DNA of 30,592 bases from CBDDBH01 sp965225625. Its GTDB lineage: Bacteria; Pseudomonadota; Gammaproteobacteria; JADZEE01. Positions 1-8,370 of the stretch are shown piece after piece. The DNA is taken from assembly GCA_965225625.1 (NCBI GenBank), contig CBDDBH010000010.1, positions 1 through 30,592 on the forward strand. The letters run 5' to 3'. The translations under genes and the position numbers were made by a program. The notes beneath the pieces are model-generated. The model ran no database searches and had not been told where the DNA came from. It saw only the letters and a list, made by a program, of their open reading frames with translations. Numbering within the stretch: the stretch's first letter is position 1; each line of letters begins with the position of its first letter.

Positions 1-259
1 GTTGCGTGCCCGCCTGGTCGCTTTCAATCTCGATGCCTGTGAGCACTTGCGCGGAGGTTTCCGTTACACGCAGCGGCTGTTGTGCCATCCGCTGCAGATC
101 CTCGTCATGCATCAGGATTGCGACGCCATCGCGGGATAACTGAACGTCGAATTCGACGCACGGCGCGCCGGCTTTCAATGCACCGTCGAGTGCGGCTAAA
201 GTGTTCTCTGGATAGCGGGCTACGTGGCCGCGGTGGGCAACGATAAGAGGGTAACTCAC
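1..259 (-). CDS. Glycerophosphodiester phosphodiesterase, N-terminal part (runs off window)
   Basis: Reading the minus strand from a GTG at 259-257 gives about 86 residues without a stop. They begin with the family's signature: a strand ending in AHRG (residues 8-11), then YPENT, then VEFDVQLSRDG and LMHDEDLQR. In this family HRG, the Glu of PENT and the E-x-D pair form the metal and phosphate site, so all N-terminal catalytic elements are present. These enzymes hydrolyse glycerophosphodiesters to glycerol-3-phosphate and an alcohol. There is no signal peptide, so a cytosolic UgpQ-like type is more likely than the periplasmic GlpQ type. The GTG is preceded by a purine-rich CAGGT stretch. The gene is divergent from the DUF1445 gene at 338-1150. 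The 3' part lies outside the window. Confidence 0.85.
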   Translation of the reverse strand, partial: MSYPLIVAHRGHVARYPENTLAALDGALKAGAPCVEFDVQLSRDGVAILMHDEDLQRMAQQPLRVTETSAQVLTGIEIESDQAGTQ

Positions 260-349
260 GCCGTCACCGTACCTGATAGCAATTGCTCAAATAACCCAGA
301 ATGCATAATCCCACCTAACCGACTTTAACGGTAGACATTGAAAGCACTG

Positions 350-1150
350 ATGCAACCCTCCCGATCAAGTCACCCAAGCGACGTGCGCAAAGCAATCCGC
401 GCAGGTGAATTTGCGCGGCCCACCAATGGTATCGCGGTCGACTACGTGCAATGCAATATTCTGATCCTGCCCAGCGCATACGCCCCGGATTTCACCCGTT
501 TTTGCCAACTCAATGCGGCGGCGTGTCCACTCGTGGCAACCTCGCAGCCGGGCGATCCACGCTTGCCGTCGCTCGGCGAAGATCTCGATATTCGCACCGA
601 TCTGGGCAGTTATCGCGTATTTCGCGACGGCGAGAATTGTGGCGACGTTGAGGATATCAGCGAGCTTTGGCAAGACGATTTCGTTACCTTTGCATTCGGC
701 TGTTCGTTTTCTTTCGAACAGGCCTTAGCCCGCAACGGCGTCGCCATGCATTTTCTCGATCGCGGTGACACCGCGGCCATGTACGTGTCGAATCTTCAAG
801 CCCAACCGGCCGGCCCATTCAAAGGCAACATCGCTGTGTCAATGCGACCGCTGCGCCCGGCCGACGCGATTCGTGCTATTGAGGTTACCGCACGTTACCC
901 CGCCGTACACGGTAAGCCCGTGCACATCGGCCTGCCGGAATTAATCGGTATTGACGATCTGGAGGCATCGGTAGAGAAGATCGGACGCACTCGCGTGCTC
1001 GCCGATGAGTTACCCGTGTTCTGGGCCTGCGGCGTGACCCCGCAACTCGCCGTACAAAACGCGCGCCCGCCGCTGTGTATCTCGCACACACCGGCCTACA
1101 TGCTGGTAACCGACCTGACGCTGGCAAGCATGGAGCGCAATGCCCCGTAG
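350..1150 (+). CDS. DUF1445 / D-glutamate cyclase-like putative hydro-lyase
   Basis: The product is about 266 residues, the usual length for the DUF1445 (YcsI-like) family. It shows the family pattern throughout: an N-terminal VRKAIRAGEF helix, GIAVDYVQCNILILP, a central block with FAFGCSFSFEQAL, and a C-terminal FWACGVTPQLAVQNARPP followed by SHTPAYMLVTDL. Bacterial members are annotated as putative hydro-lyases and a mammalian relative is D-glutamate cyclase; the substrate here is not predictable. An in-frame TTG at 338 is possible, but the ATG at 350 fits the usual family start better; neither has a strong ribosome binding site. The stop codon overlaps the 5' end of the sugar dehydrogenase frame at 1140, so the two may be co-transcribed. 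Confidence 0.85.
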   Translation: MQPSRSSHPSDVRKAIRAGEFARPTNGIAVDYVQCNILILPSAYAPDFTRFCQLNAAACPLVATSQPGDPRLPSLGEDLDIRTDLGSYRVFRDGENCGDVEDISELWQDDFVTFAFGCSFSFEQALARNGVAMHFLDRGDTAAMYVSNLQAQPAGPFKGNIAVSMRPLRPADAIRAIEVTARYPAVHGKPVHIGLPELIGIDDLEASVEKIGRTRVLADELPVFWACGVTPQLAVQNARPPLCISHTPAYMLVTDLTLASMERNAP

Positions 1151-2471
1151 GAGCGGCGTACCCAAGGGCACGTTACACCTACCCAAGGGCACGTTGCACG
1201 TACCCAAGGGCACGTTACACCTACCCGCTGCGATTAGGCAGCGGATTGCGGCAAGCTTATTCGTACCGGCTTTATTGTTATTGATAACTGCCGTGGTCGC
1301 ACACGCTGAGATTACCGACGCCGTGGGCCTTGAACTGGTAGTCAGTGTGGGCGCGAAACCGGTGGCCATTCGCAATGCGGGTGATGGATCCGGGCGCCTG
1401 TTCATCGTCCGACAGCAGGGTGACATCCTCGTCCTGGATAGTGGCGGCGCCTTGCTGGCAGCACCGTTTCTGGATATTGGCACGTTGGTCGATGACAGTG
1501 GCACCGAGCAAGGGCTACTTGGCCTCGCGTTTCATCCTCACTATAAATCGAACGGGTATTTCTACATAAATTACACACGAAACCGGGAGCCGGTGGCACG
1601 AGACCGAACTGTCATTGCCCGCTACACGGTATCGTCGGCCGATCCCAATCTTGCCGACTCGAGCTCCGGTCTTACGCTGCTCGAAATAGAACAGGATTTC
1701 AGCAACCACAACGGCGGTGATTTGCTGTTCGGGCCCGACGGTTATCTCTACATCGCTGTCGGTGACGGTGGCAGCAGTGGAGATCCGAATAATCGTGCAC
1801 AAACGCTGGACTCGTTGTTGGGAAAACTACTACGCATCGACGTCGATTCAGAAGCCTCCGCGGACACGGATCAACTGTGCGGCTTGAATCCACAGGGTTA
1901 CGGTATTCCTGCGGCCAACCCGTTTGTCGGTGACCCGAATCGCTGCCCGGAAGTCTGGGCCTTCGGGCTGCGCAACCCCTGGCGGTTGGGGTTCGACGCC
2001 AATACCGGCGACCTGTTCATCGGCGACGTCGGGCAGGCAACCGTCGAAGAAATCGATTTCCAGCCGGTGGGCGTGGGCGGTAGAAATTACGGCTGGCGCT
2101 GCCGCGAAGGTGATAGGGCGTTCAACAGCAATCCCGCATGTCCCGGTTCATTAGTGGAACCAATCCTGACCTACACCCACGCGGATGGCTGTTCCGTCAC
2201 GGGCGGTTACCGTTATCGAGGGGGCTACGGCCCGCTGGCGGGCACCTATATTTATGCGGATTTTTGTAGCGGCCGGATCTGGTTTGCGCGCGAGGACACG
2301 GAAGGCATCTGGGCAAACCAGGGCATTCTCGACAGTGGGCTCAATGTCAGCAGTTTCGGCGAGGACGAAACGGGAGAGATCTACCTGACAGATCTGGGCG
2401 GCGCCATTTATCGGCTGAAGACACCGAAAACAGGGTTCATCGTCCCAGTGCTGGATCTATTGCTGGACTGA
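1140..2471 (+). CDS. Exported PQQ-dependent sugar dehydrogenase (GSDH/Yli family)
   Basis: This is a six-bladed beta-propeller of the glucose/sorbosone dehydrogenase family, which oxidises aldoses in the periplasm with PQQ as cofactor. Visible signatures are GSGRLFIVRQQG (about 84-94), EQGLLGLAFHP (123-133), NHNGGDLLFGPDGYLYIAVGDGG (189-211, with the catalytic-type His190), NPWRLGFDANTGDLFIGDVGQ and NYGWRCREG. A hydrophobic signal segment (about residues 38-55, ending AVVAHA) predicts export. The annotated N-terminus is odd: residues 7-29 are three copies of VPKGTLH encoded by a 21-bp tandem repeat, and the ATG at 1140 overlaps the preceding gene by 11 bp. No better ATG lies between the repeat and the signal peptide, so the repeat has either become part of the leader or the true start is a weak TTG at 1194. 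No cytochrome domain is attached. Confidence 0.88.
   Translation: MPRRSGVPKGTLHLPKGTLHVPKGTLHLPAAIRQRIAASLFVPALLLLITAVVAHAEITDAVGLELVVSVGAKPVAIRNAGDGSGRLFIVRQQGDILVLDSGGALLAAPFLDIGTLVDDSGTEQGLLGLAFHPHYKSNGYFYINYTRNREPVARDRTVIARYTVSSADPNLADSSSGLTLLEIEQDFSNHNGGDLLFGPDGYLYIAVGDGGSSGDPNNRAQTLDSLLGKLLRIDVDSEASADTDQLCGLNPQGYGIPAANPFVGDPNRCPEVWAFGLRNPWRLGFDANTGDLFIGDVGQATVEEIDFQPVGVGGRNYGWRCREGDRAFNSNPACPGSLVEPILTYTHADGCSVTGGYRYRGGYGPLAGTYIYADFCSGRIWFAREDTEGIWANQGILDSGLNVSSFGEDETGEIYLTDLGGAIYRLKTPKTGFIVPVLDLLLD
1159..1221 (+). repeat. Three-copy 21-bp tandem repeat
   Basis: Three 21-bp units (1159-1179, 1180-1200, 1201-1221) each carry CCCAAGGGCACGTT, and a fourth begins with TACCC. Units 1 and 3 are identical; unit 2 differs in the bases after GTT. 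The period is a multiple of three, so it reads as repeated VPKGTLH in the sugar dehydrogenase leader. It is preceded by CCGTAGGAGCGGC, which resembles the edge of dispersed intergenic repeats seen in other gammaproteobacteria (from memory). Confidence 0.9.
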
Positions 2472-2477
2472 GCCGGA

Positions 2478-3512
2478 TTAGAGCGGTTCGATCAATTCCG
2501 CCAGCTGTTCATGTGAAGCAATAATCCTGTCAGCGCCGGCGATACACAGACTTGTCGATGTCGCCGCACCGGTGAGGACGCCTATCGCGTACATACCCGC
2601 GGCACGTGCTGCGGTAACGTCGATTTGCGTATCGCCGACGTATAGCGCACGCGCGGGCGAGACGTTCATTGCGGCCAGACACTGCAGTAAGCCTTCAGGA
2701 TCGGGTTTGCGTTTCTCCACGTCACGGGCAGTGACCACGCAATCAAACAGGTCGGTGTCACTGAGTAGCCCCAGCGATTCGCCGCCGGTGACGATGCCGA
2801 TGCGTAATCCCTGAGCGCGTAATCCGTGCAGGGTTTCCTCGACGCCATCAAATACCCTGCCATGCTCCGCCATGACTTCCGGCCACAGACGCCGTGCTTC
2901 CGCGATCAAGTTTTTCACCACTTTGTCGCGTTCAGGCATATCTGGGGGCAGCATAGATTCCCAGAACAAACTGCCTGTGTTGAGGGAATCCATAATTGCG
3001 GCGCGCGAAACCTTTATGCCGAGCGGATCGGCAGCGCGTTGCGCCAGAATGTGAAACGTCTCAATGGTATCCACCAAAGTGCCATCAAGGTCGAACAGCA
3101 CGGCGGTGACGTCCAGGCGTGAACTGGTCGTGACGGACAGGGGATCGCCGTCGCTCAGCGACAGGTGTTTGCGTACCGCTAGTGGCGCGATTATCTCCAA
3201 TTGAGTGACGGGATAGCCGTCCACCTCTGGATAGACAATTGCCGCTGGATAATGATCGTCTATGCGCACCGGGTAGCAGCGAGCGTCACAACTATCGCTG
3301 CCTGGCGCCACGATCCGATATCCAGGTTGGGCCCTCACTGTGCTCCACGCAGCCAGCGTGTCGGCTTCCTCGATGTGCAGGTTAACGGTACCGGGGAACG
3401 GGTCGATACCAAGTTTGCTGGTGAACTGTTCCCGCGCCCACGCGAGTTGCGTAAAGGCTGCGCCGTTGCCTAGACCCGTTGCGATACGTCCGGAAAGTCT
3501 GTGGCTAGTCAT
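2478..3512 (-). CDS. Fusion of CTP-dependent riboflavin kinase (DUF120) and HAD phosphatase
   Basis: The N-terminal 130 residues match the archaeal-type CTP-dependent riboflavin kinase family: SGRIATGLGNGAAF (about 9-22), QFTSKLGIDPFPGTVNLHI (31-49), CYPVRI (81-86), an AAIVYPE strand, and EIIAPLAVRKHLSLSDGDPL (108-127). The rest is a phosphoglycolate-phosphatase-like HAD hydrolase with all four motifs: FDLDGTLVDT (142-151), GIVTGG (241-246), Lys in EKRKPDPEGL (268-277) and YVGDTQIDVTAA (293-304). The kinase half would make FMN from riboflavin and the HAD half could hydrolyse FMN or a riboflavin-pathway phosphate; that pairing is inference. An ATG at 3512 is chosen over a TTG at 3518; it follows the transporter stop codon by 6 bp, so the two genes are probably co-transcribed. 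Confidence 0.85.
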   Translation of the reverse strand: MTSHRLSGRIATGLGNGAAFTQLAWAREQFTSKLGIDPFPGTVNLHIEEADTLAAWSTVRAQPGYRIVAPGSDSCDARCYPVRIDDHYPAAIVYPEVDGYPVTQLEIIAPLAVRKHLSLSDGDPLSVTTSSRLDVTAVLFDLDGTLVDTIETFHILAQRAADPLGIKVSRAAIMDSLNTGSLFWESMLPPDMPERDKVVKNLIAEARRLWPEVMAEHGRVFDGVEETLHGLRAQGLRIGIVTGGESLGLLSDTDLFDCVVTARDVEKRKPDPEGLLQCLAAMNVSPARALYVGDTQIDVTAARAAGMYAIGVLTGAATSTSLCIAGADRIIASHEQLAELIEPL

Positions 3513-3518
3513 ATGCAA

Positions 3519-4681
3519 TTACTCGATAGCGAATTTGGGTTGCTTAGCCGCAAGCGGCGTAATCAAGATAAACGCAATTACTATAAATACCAGACCCTGG
3601 GTTACGACAATGCGGTAATTCAGTGCATTACCCAGAAACAGAGCAGCAAGCGCAGGGCCCGCGGCCAGTCCCGTGCCGATGATCAAGTTGGTGAATACGA
3701 TGAGTCGCCCGGACGGGTCCAGATTGGTGATACAGGCCAGCAGGTAGGGTAAAACGAAGGTCCAGCCGAATTTGAACAGCGCTGTCGCCAGAAAAAACAG
3801 GGCGACAGTCAGCGTGCCGAACAGCATCAAAATCGCGCCAATCAACATCATGAATCCGGCTACGATCGGTTTGAATCGGCCGAAGCGCACGCTCAATATT
3901 GTCGCGGTGCCGGCGCCGGCGACCCCCATCAGCGAGGACACGAACAAGGCATTACCCATCGTTTTCGATGACAGTCCGGCCGCATCGCCCATGCGCTCGA
4001 CGAAGGTCCAGATACCACCCAGTGCCAGGTAAAACATAAAAATGGCGCCCACGCCAAGCAGGCCCGAGATCAGAATGGGTCTTAGAGCCGCCAGCGATCC
4101 TCGCGAACCCGACGTCGAGCCTCGTTCTGGTAAATACCGGATAGTCGTGATCAACGGCAGCACGAGTATGGCGACCGCGGCATAAAAACTTTCCAGCCCC
4201 CAGATGGGCAAGACTCGTGGCTGCGCCAACAGACCCAGCGCGCCCAGTGCCAACTGACCGATGACCCACCAGCGAACACACGATCTTGATTGCGCGTCAT
4301 CCCGATTGTGGAAAGGCCCAATAGCAGGATCGAACCATTGGCGAGCGCCACGATGCCACGAATGGCCAACAACGCCGTGAAAGAGGTGGCGTACATGGAC
4401 ATGATGTTGCAAACAAACATGATGCCAAGCGCCGTGTAACCAGCGCGGTGCCAGTTGACCCGTGGCATCCAAAGCAGCGCGGGCAAGGTCGCCAGCGACA
4501 TGCCCCACAACTCAATGGAAATTACGTAACCGGCCTGCTGCGGACTGAGCCCGAGTTGGGTAACCATACCGCCGACCAAACCTGGCGCAACCAGCAAGAC
4601 GATAGGCGCGACCGCCGCCAGCACGACGACGGTTGCAACGGAGGCGAAGCTGTTAACGTCGGTGGGGGAGGTGGGATTCAA
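3519..4681 (-). pseudogene. MFS transporter split by a -1 frameshift
   Basis: Two overlapping frames together make one MFS permease of about 387 residues. The N-terminal frame (from TTG 4681) gives hydrophobic helices with LVGGMVTQLGLSPQQAGYV and ends its sensible part at TIGMTRNQDRVFA. The second frame picks up immediately with WWVIGQLALGALGLL and continues to the stop at 3519 through six more helices. The join is at about 4271-4272, where one base appears to be missing after TTCGC. No cut-down protein from either frame would be a functional permease. It may be a recent pseudogene or a base error in the assembly, since both halves are otherwise well preserved. The substrate is unknown; the following riboflavin kinase fusion makes a flavin-related cargo conceivable but nothing in the sequence shows it. 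Confidence 0.85.
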
Positions 4682-4784
4682 AATGTTAAGCGAGACTCGA
4701 AGCCGGGAGGAACTTCCCTTTCATAACCCCTCATTCGACCGCCATGGATGGCGGAAGTGGAGGCAATGCATGGAGCTTCTGCCT

Positions 4785-4876
4785 GCCTGTCCTTCTGCCG
4801 CAAGGGGAGAAGGGACCCATGGGTTAAGCGCCTCGCCCCTTGCGGGAGAGGGGTTGGGGGTGAGGGGCAAATATGG
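4785..4876. repeat. Dispersed intergenic repeat with 10-bp inverted arms
   Basis: The arms CCGCAAGGGG (4798-4807) and CCCCTTGCGG (4836-4845) are perfect complements, and ACCCATGGGT (4815-4824) is a palindrome between them. The right flank, read on the minus strand, is CCCTCACCCCCAACCCCTCT, a wording I recognise from dispersed intergenic repeats in many proteobacterial genomes. It lies between the 3' end of the amidohydrolase and the 5' end of the MFS gene. It could act as a transcript hairpin but has no poly-T tail on either side. Confidence 0.7.
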
Positions 4877-4880
4877 CCGA

Positions 4881-6161
4881 CTAGGCGCTGGCAACCCGCC
4901 GCTGTTCCGATCCCAGTCCCGCTTGCGGCGCTTTATGGAACTGCCCGTCTTTCATGATCATCAGCAGCCGGTCCGGGTCCTGCAGGATTGTAATGTCTTC
5001 CAGTGGATTACCATCCACCAGCAACAGATCGGCGAGAAAACCTTCCTGTACCAGTCCAATTTGCTCACCGAAACACTCGCCACCGAATTTGGTCGCCATC
5101 ATCAGCGTTTCCGCGGTGCTGAACTTCATCAGATTAACGAAGTGTTCCAGGTCACGTGCATCTTGGGCAACTTTGTTCCACTCAAAACCGTAATCGCCAA
5201 ACGGCAAAACCCGCACGCCGCGTTTATGTAGTTCCTGCATACTCTCGATACCGCGATCCAACTCCTGGCGGAAACCCATGCGTTCCGCGGCTGTCGGCGG
5301 CAGGCCGTATTGTTCCATTTCATACAAAGGTGTGTAGCTGAGCGAGATGGCGGGATTGATGAAGTGCTTATCTTTATTGGCTTCGAGCAGATCGAATGCT
5401 TCGTCGTCGCAGAAGTTTGCGTGGTAGATAAGTTCCACGCCATGACGCACGCACAGTTTGACGGCGGCCGCGCTCCTGGCATGGGCAATGATGCGAATAC
5501 CGTTTGCGCGCGCAACCTTACAACCGGCGATTACTTCGTCTTCATCCATGACCGTTTCGTCGGCGTTGCCGGGTCTGACAAAATTGTCGCCCGATATCAT
5601 TAGTTTGATGGAGTCGACGCCTTCGCGGATCATCAATCTGACGTATTCGCGGATTTTCATGGGGCCGTCGAGTACCACCGCCACGTTTTGGTGATCCATA
5701 TGCATCTGGTTAATGTCGCCAAGACCGCCGGTGACCGTAATCTCCTGCGTGCAAGCGCGCACCCGCGGTCCCGGGATGCGGCCTGCGTCAATTTCTTTGC
5801 GCATGACGATATCCAGACGCGGTTTGGACGTGGCGCCGCTCACCATGGCAGTAAAACCGTAGTCGAGCATCATTTTCATGTTGTACATGGTCTTGAGTAC
5901 ATGCTCTTCAATCGGGATTTCGCCGAGAGCGTAAAAACGTTCGCCCATGTTGCAATAGGTCGGATGTGCATGGCAGTTGATCAACCCGGGCATGAGCGTC
6001 ACGCCGCCGCCGTCGATGACATCCATATCCTCAGGCGCGATCTGATTGACACTTTCGGCAACCGTCTTGATTTGGTTGCCCTGAACAACGACCTCTCCTG
6101 AGAACGGTGCCTTGCCGCTGCCGTCGAAAATCTGCACATTGGTTATTAGGGTATTTGACAT
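4881..6161 (-). CDS. Metal-dependent amidohydrolase (imidazolonepropionase-like)
   Basis: The 426-residue product is a cytosolic TIM-barrel amidohydrolase. The N-terminal beta-sandwich (ITNVQIFDGSG, residues 5-15) leads into MPGLINCHAHPT with the metal-binding His64 and His66. Further ligand candidates are the Lys in SIKLMISGD, the His in RIIAHARS and in YHANFCDDE, and the Asp in LPFGDYGFEWN. The C-terminal strand LADLLLVDGNPLEDI closes the sandwich. This subgroup includes prolidase-like, carboxylesterase-like and imidazolonepropionase-like enzymes; the exact substrate cannot be read from sequence. The ATG at 6161 has a good ribosome binding site (ACAGGAGT) 6-7 bases upstream. It is divergent from the glutathione transferase gene, sharing a 135-bp intergenic region. 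Confidence 0.88.
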   Translation of the reverse strand: MSNTLITNVQIFDGSGKAPFSGEVVVQGNQIKTVAESVNQIAPEDMDVIDGGGVTLMPGLINCHAHPTYCNMGERFYALGEIPIEEHVLKTMYNMKMMLDYGFTAMVSGATSKPRLDIVMRKEIDAGRIPGPRVRACTQEITVTGGLGDINQMHMDHQNVAVVLDGPMKIREYVRLMIREGVDSIKLMISGDNFVRPGNADETVMDEDEVIAGCKVARANGIRIIAHARSAAAVKLCVRHGVELIYHANFCDDEAFDLLEANKDKHFINPAISLSYTPLYEMEQYGLPPTAAERMGFRQELDRGIESMQELHKRGVRVLPFGDYGFEWNKVAQDARDLEHFVNLMKFSTAETLMMATKFGGECFGEQIGLVQEGFLADLLLVDGNPLEDITILQDPDRLLMIMKDGQFHKAPQAGLGSEQRRVASA

Positions 6162-6296
6162 GGTTGTACTCCTGTGGCCGACACCACTTTGCGCCTGCCG
6201 AACCGACTAATCAAGATGACCCGACGAAACAGTCGAGGCCTATACCAGTAAGCTACAATAGCGAGCTTCACGTAGCCACTTGAGTTCAGGAATCCC

Positions 6297-6926
6297 ATGA
6301 AATTATACGATTTTACAGCCGCCCCGAATCCGCGCCGCGCACGGATATTCATTGCCGAAAAAGGAATCGACGTCGAGACCGTCCAGGTCGATCTCATGCA
6401 CCAGGAACAGCTGACGGATGCATTTAGAGCAATCAACCCGCGTTGCACCGTGCCGGTCCTCGAGCTAGACGACGGTACCTGTATTGCTGAGAACGTCGGC
6501 ATCGCACAATATCTGGAGGACATAAACCCTGATCCGCTGTTGCTCGGCACGACCCCGGTGGAAAGGGCTCAGATCTGGTCGTGGAACGCCCGCTGCGAGT
6601 TTGACGGAATATCTGCGATCGGCGAGTCGTTTCGTAACCAGACGCCGGGTTTCAAGACGCGGGCCCTGACCGGGCCGTCGGACTACCCACAGATCCCTGA
6701 GCTGGTTGAACGGGGCGCTCGCCGCGCGCAGGAGTTCTTCGCGGTACTCGATGCGCATTTTGGTGCGCACGAATATGTCGTCGGCGATGCCTACTCCATG
6801 GCCGATATCACCGCGCTGGTGGCTATCGACTTTGCCGCTTGGATAAAAGTCTCAATCGGCGAGGATCAGACGCACCTCAGGCGCTGGCACGATGCCGTGA
6901 GCGCCCGTCCCAGCGCCAAGGCGTAA
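6297..6926 (+). CDS. Glutathione S-transferase
   Basis: The 209-residue protein has an N-terminal thioredoxin-like domain (1-78: MKLYDFTAAPNPRRARIFIAEKGI, the cis-Pro loop in CTVPVLELDDG and ENVGIAQYLE) and an all-helical C-terminal domain with GDAYSMADITALVAIDFA, the usual N-capping motif of the GST core. It would conjugate glutathione to electrophiles or act as a thiol-dependent isomerase or lyase in the cytosol. In the glutathione gamma-glutamyl loop the common E-S pair is E-N here (residues 65-66). The start has CAGGA about 6 bases upstream. The next gene, a drug-efflux-type MFS transporter, begins 31 bp downstream, suggesting a detoxification or substrate-processing operon. Confidence 0.92.
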   Translation: MKLYDFTAAPNPRRARIFIAEKGIDVETVQVDLMHQEQLTDAFRAINPRCTVPVLELDDGTCIAENVGIAQYLEDINPDPLLLGTTPVERAQIWSWNARCEFDGISAIGESFRNQTPGFKTRALTGPSDYPQIPELVERGARRAQEFFAVLDAHFGAHEYVVGDAYSMADITALVAIDFAAWIKVSIGEDQTHLRRWHDAVSARPSAKA

Positions 6927-6957
6927 TCTGATCGGCGGCGCACTCTCGTCAAGCTAC

Positions 6958-8370
6958 ATGGATGAATCGGCGTTACAACGCTCAGCGCTGATCGCGATCT
7001 CAGTAACGTCTTTCACCACACCGCTGATGCTTGCGGCGGTGAACGTTGCGTTGCCGGCCATCGGCGCAGCGTTTGATGCCGATGCGGTGCTGTTGAGTTG
7101 GGTGGCGACCGCGTACCTCTTGGCAGGCGCCGTATTTCTCCTGCCGTTCGGCAAAGTCGCCGATATCGTCGGTCGAAAACGTATCTTCCTGATTGGCATG
7201 TTTGTGATTATGCTCGCGTCAGTCTGTGCGGCCATGGCGCAGTCGATGACGGTGCTGCTTATCTTCCGCGTGTTGCAAGGCGTAGGTTCGGCGATGCTTT
7301 TTGCCACGGGGCTCGCAATTCTGACCTCGGTGATCCCACCGCCCGCCCGGGGTAAGGCATTCGGACTGGCGGTCGCCGCGGTTTACATCGGTCTTACCTG
7401 TGGACCGGCGATTGGCGGCTGGGTGACGGAACATCTGGGATGGCGCGCTGTGATGGTGTTCCATCTGCCGTTGTATCTAATTTCCATTTGCCTGGTCATG
7501 ACCCGACTCAAGAGCGAATGGCGCGGCCAACCCGGTCAACGCCTGGATCTTGCCGGGTCAATCATTTACGCCGTGTCGATTTGTGCGGTGATGTATGGCG
7601 TATCGATCCTGCCCACTGTGCCCAGTATCGGCATCATCCTTGGCGGCGTGATTGGCCTGCTCGTATTTTTGAAGTTTGAAACCAGCCGGACCCATCCGGT
7701 GCTTGAAGTCGGATTGTTTCGTAACAACCCGGTGTTTACGTTTTCGTGTCTGGCCATATTCCTGATGTACTCGGCCACTTTTGCCACATCATTTCTAATG
7801 AGCCTGTATCTACAATACGTAAAAGGGATGTCGCCGCAGCAAGCCGGTCTGGTGATGATGGCGCAACCCATTGTCATGGCGCTGTTCTCACCGCTGGCCG
7901 GTCGTCTGTCCGATACCTACGAACCACGCTATCTGGCGTCGCTGGGTATGGGGCTAACCGCATTCGGTCTGGGTCTGCTCGCACTGCTGCAAGCCGACAC
8001 GTCGGTGGCCTATTTGATCTGCGCACTAATGCTGTCAGGGCTCGGATTTGCGATGTTTACCGCGCCGAACGCCAACGCCATCATGAGCGCCGTTGATCCG
8101 CACCACTACGGCAGCGCTACCGGGACGATGGGTACGCTGCGTGTACTCGGTCAGATGTTCAGCATGGGCATTGTGACCTTGATATTCGCGCTCATGCTCG
8201 GGCACGTGCAGATCACGCCGGCCAACTACGCCGCGTTGATCCGCAGCGTTAACTGGGTGCTGATGATCAATGCATGTCTGTGTATCCTGGGCATATACTT
8301 CTCGATATCGCGCGGCGTCATGCAGCGCGTTGTTGTGAGCGCCTTGGAGGAACCTGATGCCGGAAATTAA
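6958..8370 (+). CDS. DHA2-type MFS transporter (EmrB/QacA family)
   Basis: The 470-residue protein has about 14 predicted membrane segments. Family motifs are present: the first helix with TPLMLAAVNVALPAI, the loop 2-3 motif LPFGKVADIVGRKRIFLIG and the helix 5 motif GLTCGPAIGGWVTEHLGWRAVM. These are inner-membrane proton antiporters, mostly for drugs, toxic organics or metabolites. The 3' end overlaps the M20 hydrolase by 14 bp, and the hydrolase ribosome binding site (TTGGAGGA) lies within this reading frame, so the two are translationally coupled. The coupling suggests transport of the hydrolase's substrate or product rather than general drug efflux; that is inference. Confidence 0.93.
   Translation: MDESALQRSALIAISVTSFTTPLMLAAVNVALPAIGAAFDADAVLLSWVATAYLLAGAVFLLPFGKVADIVGRKRIFLIGMFVIMLASVCAAMAQSMTVLLIFRVLQGVGSAMLFATGLAILTSVIPPPARGKAFGLAVAAVYIGLTCGPAIGGWVTEHLGWRAVMVFHLPLYLISICLVMTRLKSEWRGQPGQRLDLAGSIIYAVSICAVMYGVSILPTVPSIGIILGGVIGLLVFLKFETSRTHPVLEVGLFRNNPVFTFSCLAIFLMYSATFATSFLMSLYLQYVKGMSPQQAGLVMMAQPIVMALFSPLAGRLSDTYEPRYLASLGMGLTAFGLGLLALLQADTSVAYLICALMLSGLGFAMFTAPNANAIMSAVDPHHYGSATGTMGTLRVLGQMFSMGIVTLIFALMLGHVQITPANYAALIRSVNWVLMINACLCILGIYFSISRGVMQRVVVSALEEPDAGN

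Noticed and set aside
2478..3512. FMN riboswitch in front of the riboflavin kinase fusion
   Set aside because: The gene begins 6 bp after the previous stop codon; there is no leader long enough, and no RFN-like sequence was seen in front of the MFS gene.
3519..4508. Intact 329-codon MFS gene starting at 4508
   Set aside because: Its first 80 or so codons are out-of-frame reading of the transporter's N-terminal half; hydrophobic, family-like sequence only begins after 4271.
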